Assembly (NCBI GenBank): GCA_002376965.1 | Contig: DFOV01000184.1 | Location: forward strand, 1-12,308 | Length of the DNA: 12,308 nt | Reading direction: 5' to 3' | Origin: Gammaproteobacteria bacterium UBA3532 | GTDB lineage: Bacteria; Pseudomonadota; Gammaproteobacteria; Enterobacterales; UBA3532 | In this document: one piece after another, positions 5,732 through 12,308 of the stretch | Layout of the letters: each line of letters starts with the position of its first letter | Numbering within the stretch: the stretch's first letter is position 1 | Translations under genes and position numbers: made by a program | Notes under the pieces: model-generated | Seen by the model: the letters and a program-made list of their open reading frames with translations, nothing else | Told to the model about the DNA's origin: nothing | The model's database searches: none

Positions 5732-8411
5732 CTAATATCAGCCCTTGAGGAAGGGTCTCCCCCCATAATTTTTTATAATCACTTTCCGAGATATCCCCCT
5801 TTGATTCGCTCACAACCATATCAAGCCAGCTTTCCGCTACTTTAGCTTGGCGCAACTTATCAGCCGCCTTAAGACGTAAATCGTGGGAGATATCATCATT
5901 ACCACTATACCGACAAAGCATCGCCAAGGCGAACGCGGCTTCGCTATCCTTCTTCAGATCCACTTTATCAATGATTGACTGAATCCACGGTTCGACCTGG
6001 GCTGAGGACAAACAAAAATGCCCTTCTGCATAGGCTAGCACCCGTGAACCAATTCGCCCCAACGCCCACCAGCATACCGAAGGCTCTTTGCTGTCCATCG
6101 CCTTTTTAAGCAGCCAGCATCCTAACTGAAATTTATTAGCCACAGGTAACCGCTCCAACACACCCGCCAGACGCAGCTTTTCTTCATAAGCAAAGCTCAT
6201 CTTGGGCTTCTTATTAGTTTTCCTGTTTGCACCGGGCATCAAAGCATGCTGAATATCATTATATAAAACCAATTGTTGCTGTTGGTCTAAGCCCGCAGCC
6301 AGACGCCGCCACATCGTCCACCACTCAGACCAATGCTGGGCAGTGGTATGATGTTGAATGCCACCAGAGTAGATTCGCCATAACTGCTCAATACGCTGAT
6401 GGTCGCCGCTATATCCTACGCCCGGTCGCATGCTATAGCCGGTTAGATTTAACCATTGGCGTTCGTGTTGAGCACTGCGACGGCGATTTCCAATTTTCTC
6501 GAGCAGTGCATCACCTATACAACGGGATTGATGGCTGTCCCATTGCTTCCAGTTTCCAACTGATTTTTCCAGTAACTGTCGTAAATTAAACTTGTTATCC
6601 TTAGACGCTTTTTTGTTAAAACAGCTATCAATGGTCTGTGTAATAACTTGCGCTTGTTTTAGCTCAATACCTTGGCTGATAGTAGCCTGTTGGCGCAGGT
6701 TAAACGATAACTTCCAATGCCGTTGGTTATCCAAAGCATGGCATTGAATTTCTAATACACCAGCCTCCGTAATTTCCCCACTTAAACGCACCTGAACATC
6801 GGCACTACCATCAAGCTGAGCTTCCAATGCTGGCAGCGGATGAAACTCCGGCGAAAAATCATAAACGTCACCAGGTACAGCAGGTTCTCCGTGAGTTGAC
6901 GATGCGATCTCAAATCGCGCCGCCTGCCCAGTGCGCAAAACAAAGGTGGGATCGTTAAGGGTAATTACCTCGCCTTCAATTTGTCCTTTGGGCAACAAAG
7001 CAACGGCCTTTTTCCCGCTGCCACTTTCGGCCATCACGTAATAGTTTCGAGCCGATCCAGCCTCTATCAATTGGCGCCTGGTCTGACGAAGCTGACCGAA
7101 ATAACAAGCGCCTTGAGCGACTGCTAAACTCGGATCACTGATAGCCAGAATATCCGGCTGCATGCCCCAATGAGCAAATAACGCCTTAATCCGCTCAACC
7201 AACAGTGGTGATTTAAATGGGCCGCCATTTAGCAAAACAGCATCTGGTTGACAATCACCATTCTCGCGCAAGAAAGCCGATAAATGACGACTAATAACCG
7301 GATCGCTAGGAAACCTTAGCCCCCACTCGACCAATCCAGATTGGCGCTTACGTACTTCATCATCCCAGTCAGTCAGCGGTAAGAATCCATCGAGCACTAT
7401 TTGCTGAACTTCTTTTTGAGTCAAGCGGGTTGATAATGTCGATCCAAACAACCCCGAACCACGACCTGCGATAGTGATCGGGTAATCAACCATATCAGTA
7501 TCCGCTAGCAATGCTTCTTTGGCTTGTCGGACTAAAGATTGAAGGCGAGTTGCCTGACGCGAGTCGACCTTACCTTGTTCACTTAATTTGCGCTGAACCT
7601 GGATCGCTAAGGCTAAATCCATATTGTCGCCACCCAGCATCAGGTGTTCGCCAACGGCTTTACGCTTTAAACGTACTTCAGTATCTTGTTGCTCGATATT
7701 AGGTTGGTCTATGGTAATCAGGCTGAAATCAGTAGTTCCTCCACCGACATCAAGAACCAACAATGACTGATAGTCTTTAAGCGCACTAGTAGAATGATTA
7801 TGCAGATAATCGTAGCAAGCAGCTTGGGGCTCTTCAAACAGGCGATAATGTTTTATGCCAACATCTTCTATCGCTTGTACGGTTAATGCCCGAGCAAGTT
7901 CATCAAAAGAAGCAGGAATGGTAATAACAACTTGTTGCTCGGTTAATAGCGCATCGGGAAACTGGGCATTCCAGGCACTGATTAAATAATCCAGATACCC
8001 GGCTGTGGCACTGGAAGGTGAAATGGTTGCCATGCCATCTCCAGCTTGCCAGGGTAATGCAATATCCTGTGTGGTTTGAGCCTGACTTAACCAGCTTTTG
8101 GCACTGGTAACCAGCTGGTCAGGTCGTTGCCTCCCCAGCTCCAATGCCCAATATCCATAGATAGCTTGTGGCAGATAGCGCTGAATGTCTGAAACTGGCC
8201 AAGGTAGTGCTTTAGCAGCAAAACCTTCTTCATCTGCTAACCAGTGATAGCGAATAGCCGGTAGCAATGGCTTGGCATCCCATTGGCCGTTTTCAACCCA
8301 TTGTGGAATAGCGAACTGCTGAATACCTTCTGGCGATGCTATATCATAATAAGACACCGCCAAATGGGTAGTTCCCAGATCAATTCCAATCACATAACGT
8401 GCGTCAGACAT
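5724..8411 (-). CDS. Large Hsp70-like ATPase with DUF3731-type C-terminal region
   Basis: An 895-residue Hsp70-family protein, longer than DnaK (about 640). The nucleotide-binding domain fills roughly residues 1-420. It shows phosphate-1 GIDLGTTH at 9-16, phosphate-2 DVGGGTTD at 221-228, the ITIPASFDE and LFEEPQAA blocks, and the adenosine motif LLNGG with N395-G397. ATP binding and hydrolysis are therefore likely. The middle (about 430-590) is beta-rich and unlike the DnaK peptide-binding domain. The C-terminal part has GYSMRPGVGYSGD from residue 658, QLWRIYSGG and WSEWWTMWRRLAAGLD, which I recognise as the DUF3731 type found on such Hsp70 homologues. Substrate and cofactors are unknown. The gene starts 12 bp after the 609-residue homologue with a poor ribosome binding site, so reinitiation or coupling is likely. 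The two proteins share a similar N-terminus and the unusual AKSWLS block, consistent with ancient tandem duplication. Confidence 0.9.
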   Translation of the reverse strand: MSDARYVIGIDLGTTHLAVSYYDIASPEGIQQFAIPQWVENGQWDAKPLLPAIRYHWLADEEGFAAKALPWPVSDIQRYLPQAIYGYWALELGRQRPDQLVTSAKSWLSQAQTTQDIALPWQAGDGMATISPSSATAGYLDYLISAWNAQFPDALLTEQQVVITIPASFDELARALTVQAIEDVGIKHYRLFEEPQAACYDYLHNHSTSALKDYQSLLVLDVGGGTTDFSLITIDQPNIEQQDTEVRLKRKAVGEHLMLGGDNMDLALAIQVQRKLSEQGKVDSRQATRLQSLVRQAKEALLADTDMVDYPITIAGRGSGLFGSTLSTRLTQKEVQQIVLDGFLPLTDWDDEVRKRQSGLVEWGLRFPSDPVISRHLSAFLRENGDCQPDAVLLNGGPFKSPLLVERIKALFAHWGMQPDILAISDPSLAVAQGACYFGQLRQTRRQLIEAGSARNYYVMAESGSGKKAVALLPKGQIEGEVITLNDPTFVLRTGQAARFEIASSTHGEPAVPGDVYDFSPEFHPLPALEAQLDGSADVQVRLSGEITEAGVLEIQCHALDNQRHWKLSFNLRQQATISQGIELKQAQVITQTIDSCFNKKASKDNKFNLRQLLEKSVGNWKQWDSHQSRCIGDALLEKIGNRRRSAQHERQWLNLTGYSMRPGVGYSGDHQRIEQLWRIYSGGIQHHTTAQHWSEWWTMWRRLAAGLDQQQQLVLYNDIQHALMPGANRKTNKKPKMSFAYEEKLRLAGVLERLPVANKFQLGCWLLKKAMDSKEPSVCWWALGRIGSRVLAYAEGHFCLSSAQVEPWIQSIIDKVDLKKDSEAAFALAMLCRYSGNDDISHDLRLKAADKLRQAKVAESWLDMVVSESKGDISESDYKKLWGETLPQGLILDV

Positions 8412-8423
8412 AAAAGCTATGTG

Positions 8424-10253
8424 TTAGGCTGCTTGGCCACGAGTATCCAACTCGACCTGCCACTGCTCGTCGCCATCGTTTGGCAAAGCCACCAGCTCTA
8501 AGGTACCCAAGGCATTGACCGTTGCCATCAATTGAACGGGAACGATCTGCCCTGGTTGACGCCCATCAGCCGGTAAGTTCATTTCTATCGGTGCCAACTC
8601 TTCCAGTTCACCTTCGTTCCAAAAATCGAGAATCAAGCCAGGCTCGTCATCGCGACGAATGGTTGAGCTGAAGAAGCGAAAGCGCACAGGCTCGCCTACC
8701 ACCAGTCCAAATTCTTGATCTGGCAACGAGGCTTCAGTGCCCTCTTCCATGCCAAAGGATGCAATGCAATAGGCCTGTATGGGCTGCTCCATACCAGGAA
8801 CGGCAGGCAGTGCACTCTCAATACCAACATAGTAACTGGCAGGAATACCACCACGAATACGTACACCTTTACCCTGACGAATAAAGCTATAATAGGCAGC
8901 CCCGTTTGCGACGGCCTTATCCAAATCGATACCTTCAAGCACCTTAACGCTGGAAGCACCTTCTTGCTCTAACCACCCATTCAATACAGACGTTATTCGT
9001 TGCGCAATTCCCTCAGCTTTAATCACACCACCATTGAACATGATAGCGGTTGGTTTGATGAAAGAACCATCAACTTCATGCCCTTCAACATCATCGGCAC
9101 TATGCAGTTGCTTGCGTAAGAACGCTGCAATATGACGGGTAATGGCCGCATCTTGGGCATAAGGTAGTGCAAGGCGAGTTAATGCACTGCGAGCACGGTT
9201 TTGTACTTCTGCATCGATTCCAACTTCAGGGAAGAAGCCATTGATCACTACGTTATCAAGCTCTTCACGAGTTAACTCGGTGCGTAAACTCCCCGCAATC
9301 AGACTAGAACCGCGACTTGGAACAACGATTGGCACCTCATTTAGATCTGCGTTAGTCGTTAACTTTTCCTTGGCATCACGACAACCATGGCTAAGCGCGA
9401 TCAGCTGCCAAGGTTGAAGTTGTGTTCCCTCTTTGGCCAACTTCATACGAATGGCATTGGCCAAGGCCAAGTCCATATTATCGCCACCGAGCAAAATATG
9501 ATCACCCACCGCAACTCGATTCAGTTGCAGACTACCCTCTTCTTCGGTTACAGCAATCAGCGATAGATCCGTGGTTCCACCGCCGACATCCACCACCAAA
9601 ATTACATCACCAACGGTCACTTGGTCACGCCACTTGCCCTGAGATTTGGCAATCCAGCTGTACAAAGCCGCTTGGGGTTCTTCCAACAAGGTAAACTGAC
9701 CTAAACCAACTTCTTTGGCAGCCAGACCTGTCAGTTCACGGGCACCGGGGTCAAAGGAAGCAGGAACAGTAATGGTAACCGACTGCTGCTCAAGCGGCGT
9801 ATCAGGGAAAGCATGATTCCATGCCGTCTTCATATGCTGAAGGTAAGCTTTAGAAGCGTCAAATGGAGATTGCTTATCCAATTCTTTTGGCGCATCCAAG
9901 GGTAGAAAAGCACTGCGGCGATCAACCTGACCATGGGATAACCAGCTTTTGGCACTGCTTATTAGTCTCGTAGGGGTTTTGGCTCCCATATCGCGGGCCA
10001 TTGCCCCTACTGCAGCGTTCTCTGCCCCCCAGGGTAAGCTAAGCTCACCTTCGCCAATTTCTTCAGCATGTGGCATATATAAAAAGGATGGTAAAGCTGG
10101 CAGCGACTCGACCTGTCCTGGCGCGGTCAGCTGTGCTATTTCAAATACCTGATGAACTAACTCATCGGCATTTTCTTGTTCTAACGATGCATAAGACAAA
10201 ACACAGTGCGTCGTCCCTAAATCGATGCCAATGGCATATTTGGCTTCACTCAT
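8424..10253 (-). CDS. Hsp70-like ATPase, 609 residues
   Basis: A divergent Hsp70-family protein. The actin-like ATPase fold is indicated by phosphate-1 GIDLGTTH at 9-16, AKSWLSHG, VPASFDPGAREL, LLEEPQAAL, phosphate-2 DVGGGTTD at 222-229, the GGDNMD segment, and the adenosine motif FNGG with N407-G409. From about residue 450 the protein is beta-rich and acidic and lacks the recognisable lid and C-terminal tail of DnaK, so client binding may differ. It is not canonical DnaK, because no GrpE or full-length DnaJ gene is adjacent and the C-terminus diverges. The start is well supported: GAGGTGG (10258-10264 on the minus strand) is 4 bp upstream, and the ATG overlaps the TGA of the DUF2760 gene as ATGA. 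In related bacteria this protein type is usually linked to a DUF2760 protein and a DUF3731 Hsp70, as here. The biochemical role is unknown. Confidence 0.92.
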   Translation of the reverse strand: MSEAKYAIGIDLGTTHCVLSYASLEQENADELVHQVFEIAQLTAPGQVESLPALPSFLYMPHAEEIGEGELSLPWGAENAAVGAMARDMGAKTPTRLISSAKSWLSHGQVDRRSAFLPLDAPKELDKQSPFDASKAYLQHMKTAWNHAFPDTPLEQQSVTITVPASFDPGARELTGLAAKEVGLGQFTLLEEPQAALYSWIAKSQGKWRDQVTVGDVILVVDVGGGTTDLSLIAVTEEEGSLQLNRVAVGDHILLGGDNMDLALANAIRMKLAKEGTQLQPWQLIALSHGCRDAKEKLTTNADLNEVPIVVPSRGSSLIAGSLRTELTREELDNVVINGFFPEVGIDAEVQNRARSALTRLALPYAQDAAITRHIAAFLRKQLHSADDVEGHEVDGSFIKPTAIMFNGGVIKAEGIAQRITSVLNGWLEQEGASSVKVLEGIDLDKAVANGAAYYSFIRQGKGVRIRGGIPASYYVGIESALPAVPGMEQPIQAYCIASFGMEEGTEASLPDQEFGLVVGEPVRFRFFSSTIRRDDEPGLILDFWNEGELEELAPIEMNLPADGRQPGQIVPVQLMATVNALGTLELVALPNDGDEQWQVELDTRGQAA

Positions 10254-10753
10254 AATTCCACCTCTGCAGCAGTAATAATAGAAAAATCGTATCCAGCAAT
10301 CACTTGAGGAAGTTCTGTTTGGCTAGACTTCCAGCCGCGATGGATCAGCGTACCTTTATAGGGTGCTTCGCCGCTGACATTTCCAGTCAAACGAATAGTG
10401 TCCGGATTGAAGCCTTTTTCGATACTGACAGAACTGTTTTCCGCCTGCGTAAGAACGGGTTCTATCGAAAAATAACTGTTAATTACTTTGGCAACACCTT
10501 GGTGAACCACGCGCGCTGCAGCACCGACCTGTGCATCGGAATATTGCGTTACATCGTCCATAACAAAATCGACCAGGCGCCCCTCTTTTTGCAACAGGGC
10601 TAATAGTTGTAAAGCGCCACTTTCGTTGCCAGGTAGCAAAGGCTTTTCAACCGGTTTATCTTTTAGTTTCTCAGCCAGATTATCGGCTTTAGCTTTTGAA
10701 AAAATTAATTTAAGAGCGAATGACAGTCGCCCAAAGAAGGAAGTAGAAATCAT
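10250..10753 (-). CDS. DUF2760 family protein, first gene of the Hsp70-like operon
   Basis: The 167 residues match the DUF2760 family as I remember it. A basic, weakly amphipathic N-terminus (SFFGRLSFALKLIFSKAKA) is followed by a variable linker and the conserved block ALQLLALLQKEGRLVDFVMDDV. Then come YSDAQVGAAARVVHQG, IRLTGNV, YKGTLIHRGWK and the C-terminal AEVEL. No catalytic motif is evident. Members are typically encoded directly before Hsp70-like genes, so a cofactor or adaptor role is a reasonable inference without proof. The ribosome binding site AAGGA (10761-10765, minus strand) is 7 bp from the ATG and can be hidden in a leader hairpin. The TGA stop overlaps the ATG of the next gene, indicating tight coupling. 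Confidence 0.85.
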   Translation of the reverse strand: MISTSFFGRLSFALKLIFSKAKADNLAEKLKDKPVEKPLLPGNESGALQLLALLQKEGRLVDFVMDDVTQYSDAQVGAAARVVHQGVAKVINSYFSIEPVLTQAENSSVSIEKGFNPDTIRLTGNVSGEAPYKGTLIHRGWKSSQTELPQVIAGYDFSIITAAEVEL

Positions 10754-10761
10754 AAATCTTT

Positions 10762-10795
10762 CCTTTTATGGAAGGTAAAAGGTGTCCACACCTTT
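10762..10795 (-). promoter_or_regulatory. Alternative hairpins in the leader, one covering the Shine-Dalgarno
   Basis: In the minus-strand RNA, CCTTTTA (10782-10776) can pair with TAAAAGG (10768-10762), which includes most of the Shine-Dalgarno of the DUF2760 gene. The same CCTTT can instead pair upstream: AAAGGTG (10795-10789) with CACCTTT (10784-10778) around a 4-nt loop. The two stems share bases and cannot coexist. The upstream stem has more GC pairs and a smaller loop, so it should be the more stable and would leave the ribosome site free. This could be a thermosensor-like or ligand-dependent switch, or the upstream palindrome could be a DNA operator. Pairing is visible; regulation is inferred. 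Confidence 0.4.
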
Positions 10796-10811
10796 GAAAT
10801 CAACATTGTAG

Positions 10812-10851
10812 GGTTTGGTCTCATAAACCATGCTAAATGGCTAACCAAACC
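10812..10851 (-). promoter_or_regulatory. Leader stem-loop upstream of the DUF2760-Hsp70 operon
   Basis: GGTTTGGT at 10812-10819 is complementary to ACCAAACC at 10844-10851, an 8-bp stem around a 24-nt loop that itself contains a short CCAT/ATGG pairing. It lies between the candidate heat-shock promoter and the Shine-Dalgarno hairpins, so it would be part of the roughly 110-nt leader. It may stabilise the message or serve as a protein-binding palindrome. No T-run follows on either strand. Confidence 0.35.
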
Positions 10852-10873
10852 ATAAAATTCTTCTATAGACTGA

Positions 10874-10903
10874 TAAATGGGATTCTAGCATTAAAATATC
10901 AAG
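10874..10903 (-). promoter_or_regulatory. Candidate sigma-32 (heat-shock) promoter of the DUF2760-Hsp70 operon
   Basis: On the minus strand CTTGAT (10903-10898) is followed after 15 bp by TCCCATTTA (10882-10874). The sigma-32 consensus is CTTGAA, a 13-15 bp spacer, and CCCCATNTA, so both halves fit well, and the extra CC before CTTGAT is also typical. It points towards the DUF2760-Hsp70 operon, which is the expected context. Transcription would start near 10867, giving a leader of about 114 nt. A sigma-70 reading is worse: TAGAAT nearby is a fair -10 but has no -35 at a suitable distance. Confidence 0.6.
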
Positions 10904-11095
10904 GGATTGAATAACTTTTAAACACATTTTTTACTATTCTCTCCGAAAACCACCGCTAACGTTGATCTCAACGAACTAGTTAAAGGTTATGCAGTTTACG
11001 AAAACTGTTTGTCGCCTGTGCAAATGCCAACTACATTTAATAGGTTCCACTCATATCCGTGCAGGCAATACGCATCCTAAACGCAGAGGTAAACC

Positions 11096-11650
11096 ATGGT
11101 TGAATTTGTTCGATACCGTATAGAAAATGCCCCCGAAGAATCTAAAACGGTGTTAAAGGAACTACAACAAGACATTGGATTTGTCCCTGAACTGTTTGGC
11201 TATATAGCTGAATCTCCCGAAACCCTAAGCAGCTACTTTTCATTAGCCAAAAAGTTTGCCCGCTGCTCCTTGTCACCCACCGAACAAAGGGTTTTGTTAC
11301 TCGCTATCAGCGTTGAAAATGGCTGCGAATATTGTGTAGCGGCCCACTCAGTTATAGCCAAAGAACTGATTCAAGTCTGCCCCACTGTGGTAGAGGCTAT
11401 TCGATCAGGCCAAACGATTCCAGATGCTCGCTTGCGCGCGCTGGTTGAGTTTACACTCGAACTCAAAGCAGGACGAGGCCACATTAACCACGCCAAAATA
11501 GATGCTTTTCTTCAAGCAGGCTTTACTAAGCAAAATGTATTTGAAGTGATTATGGCGTTATCGATGAAAACCTTATCCAACTATGCCAACTTGATGATTG
11601 GAGCTGACGTTGACGAAGAGTTTGCCCATGAAGCGTGGGAGAAAGAATAG
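11096..11650 (+). CDS. AhpD-like alkylhydroperoxidase / carboxymuconolactone decarboxylase family protein
   Basis: A 184-residue member of the AhpD-like fold, most of which are small thiol-dependent hydroperoxide-reducing enzymes. The core motif is ENGCEYCVAAH with C77, C80 and H84, matching CxxC(x3)H of AhpD. In AhpD a glutamate lies 12 residues before the first cysteine. Here that position is R65, with E63 just upstream and E74 inside the motif, so the proton-relay residue may be displaced. The N-terminal FVPELFGYIAESPETLSSYFSL is typical of the carboxymuconolactone-decarboxylase-like branch. The ribosome binding site GAGGT (11086-11090) is 5 bp from the ATG, which supports this start. It is monocistronic: divergent from the Hsp70 operon and ending 19 bp before element B. 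No AhpC or sigma factor gene is adjacent, so the substrate and electron donor are unknown. Confidence 0.87.
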   Translation: MVEFVRYRIENAPEESKTVLKELQQDIGFVPELFGYIAESPETLSSYFSLAKKFARCSLSPTEQRVLLLAISVENGCEYCVAAHSVIAKELIQVCPTVVEAIRSGQTIPDARLRALVEFTLELKAGRGHINHAKIDAFLQAGFTKQNVFEVIMALSMKTLSNYANLMIGADVDEEFAHEAWEKE

Positions 11651-11669
11651 GGCGTATGGTTATTTTATC

Positions 11670-11780
11670 TTGAGTTATTGGTTAACTAGCTATTAGAAAC
11701 GTTGCTCGGTAGGACCCGCGCCCGAGCATATAGGGAGATATTCACTGTGTTTTCTAATAGCCAGTTAACCAACGACTCAG
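11670..11780 (-). repeat. Element B: long inverted repeat with a core shared with element A
   Basis: A 30-bp arm at 11670-11699 is complementary to 11751-11780 except at four transition positions (11670, 11676, 11677, 11688). Two of these are T-G wobbles on the plus strand and two are A-C, which would wobble only in minus-strand RNA. Between the arms, GCTCGG and CCGAGC (11704-11709, 11722-11727) form a 6-bp inner stem. On the minus strand, 11755 down to 11695 aligns without gaps to element A (47/61 identical), including CTCGGGCGCGG and GCAACGTTTCT. The arms beyond TTTCT are unlike those of A. It separates two convergent genes and could act as a bidirectional terminator, although no T-run follows the stem. 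Confidence 0.8.
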
Positions 11781-11790
11781 GTGTCATAGA

Positions 11791-12249
11791 TCAGGTGTAG
11801 TACTGTCTTGCGTAATTCAGCTTGTCATCGACGGTAGCCAGGTCATTACGCATCTTGTTATTAACTCGATGCAAAGTCGCGATATCGTTCATATAGTGCA
11901 GAGTATCTTCTTTGGAATTATTAATGATATCGGCATAAACCTTATTCACCTTATCGGCATATTCACTGCAATAGTGCTCCAAACGATCAACAAAACCTAA
12001 CAGGTTCATTTGCTCATCTGGGCTTAAGCGTGACGCCTTGATCTGAGTTTTCGTTTTGCGACATTCGGTTTGTTTCTTTTCCCACTGCACCTCAAGCTCT
12101 GAACATTGGTTTAACAAGCTGGTCCGTTGCTCAATGGTTTCATATTCCAAGGTCACTTTTGGCTTACGCACGGCAAAGTACACAGCCACTATAGCCAAAA
12201 GAAAAGAAAATACCGAAAACCAACCCCAAAAAGGAATGCCAAAAATCAC
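11791..12249 (-). CDS. Small membrane-anchored coiled-coil protein of unknown function
   Basis: I do not recognise this 152-residue protein. Residues about 5-26 (IPFWGWFSVFSFLLAIVAVYFA) form one membrane segment followed by basic RKPK, which by the positive-inside rule places the C-terminal part in the cytoplasm. Residues about 38-150 are charged and helical with coiled-coil character, containing two cysteines in the first half (C49, C62) and one in HYCSEY. Translation appears to start at GTG (12247-12249). An in-frame stop lies a few codons upstream and no ATG is available before the middle of the protein. The ribosome binding site is poor. A TATACA-like -10 at 12274-12279 (minus strand) lacks a good -35. 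The gene converges with the AhpD-like gene across element B. The coding call rests on length, clear membrane segment and lack of a better overlapping frame. Confidence 0.7.
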   Translation of the reverse strand: MIFGIPFWGWFSVFSFLLAIVAVYFAVRKPKVTLEYETIEQRTSLLNQCSELEVQWEKKQTECRKTKTQIKASRLSPDEQMNLLGFVDRLEHYCSEYADKVNKVYADIINNSKEDTLHYMNDIATLHRVNNKMRNDLATVDDKLNYARQYYT

Positions 12250-12308
12250 CGTTCGATACCCGCGTCAAAAATTTGTATAGTTATGCTCGAGTTTAGAGCG
12301 AGCGCACC

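Larger units (their letters stand above)
10754..11095. other. Divergent intergenic region between the Hsp70 operon and the AhpD-like gene
   Basis: No open reading frame in these 342 bp is convincing. The left part carries the leader hairpins and heat-shock-like promoter of the minus-strand operon. The right part, towards the AhpD-like gene, is AT-rich and holds two small palindromes: CGTTGA/TCAACG at 10960-10973 with a 2-bp centre, and CAGTTT/AAACTG at 10992-11007 with a 4-bp centre. They could be operator half-sites or chance. I do not see a good sigma-70 promoter for the plus-strand gene; TTGATC at 10962-10967 with GTTATG 18 bp later is the best pair and is weak. Confidence 0.4.

Noticed and set aside
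6227..6589. 120-residue plus-strand reading frame
   Set aside because: It lies antisense within the well-supported DUF3731 Hsp70 gene, has no ribosome site and no recognisable protein features.
9422..9694. 90-residue plus-strand reading frame
   Set aside because: It is antisense to the conserved ATPase domain, including DVGGGTTD, of the 609-residue Hsp70-like protein.
1..12308. CRISPR array, tRNA or rRNA gene
   Set aside because: No regularly spaced direct repeats and no tRNA- or rRNA-like segments were seen on either strand; the repeats present are inverted.

Overview
The window looks like chromosomal DNA of a gammaproteobacterium, probably marine or otherwise environmental. The evidence is the separate alpha and beta chains of glycyl-tRNA synthetase, which closely match the enterobacterial type, a stand-alone GmhB phosphatase for LPS heptose synthesis, moderate GC, and AGGAG-type ribosome binding sites. 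I cannot name the genus. There is no transposase, integrase, CRISPR array, tRNA or rRNA.

Layout. Positions 1-244 hold a gene-free compound palindrome: two hairpin units pointing in opposite directions, enclosed by a third long stem. A leader with a possible promoter follows, then glyQ and glyS, which overlap by one base. Downstream come a hairpin across the glyS stop codon and a 107-bp long inverted repeat (element A). gmhB and a J-domain-like gene follow on the same strand, probably read together. The J-like gene converges, with a 4-bp gap, on a four-gene minus-strand operon. In transcription order that operon is a DUF2760 protein, a 609-residue Hsp70-like protein, an 895-residue Hsp70-like protein with a DUF3731-type C-terminus, and a small lipoprotein. 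Its genes overlap by 4 bp, are 12 bp apart, and overlap by 8 bp. Divergent from it lies an AhpD-like (carboxymuconolactone decarboxylase family) gene. Element B, a 111-bp inverted repeat, then separates this gene from a convergent small membrane-anchored coiled-coil protein.

How the genes may work together. The centre of the window is a chaperone-like locus: two tandem divergent Hsp70 ATPases, their usual DUF2760 companion, a lipoprotein coupled to the end of the operon, and next to it a protein with an HPD tripeptide. A good match to the sigma-32 heat-shock promoter lies about 120 bp upstream of the operon. The leader can fold into two mutually exclusive hairpins, one of which covers the Shine-Dalgarno of the first gene. 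Function, clients and partnership with the J-like protein are inference.

The most unusual non-coding signal is the set of palindromic elements. Elements A and B, 8.3 kb apart and inverted, share a 61-nt core (47/61 identical, no gaps). Each core sits between long complementary arms, and those arms are mostly unrelated between the two loci. The compound element at 1-244 has the same design with a different core: a similar loop between locus-specific stems, present twice.
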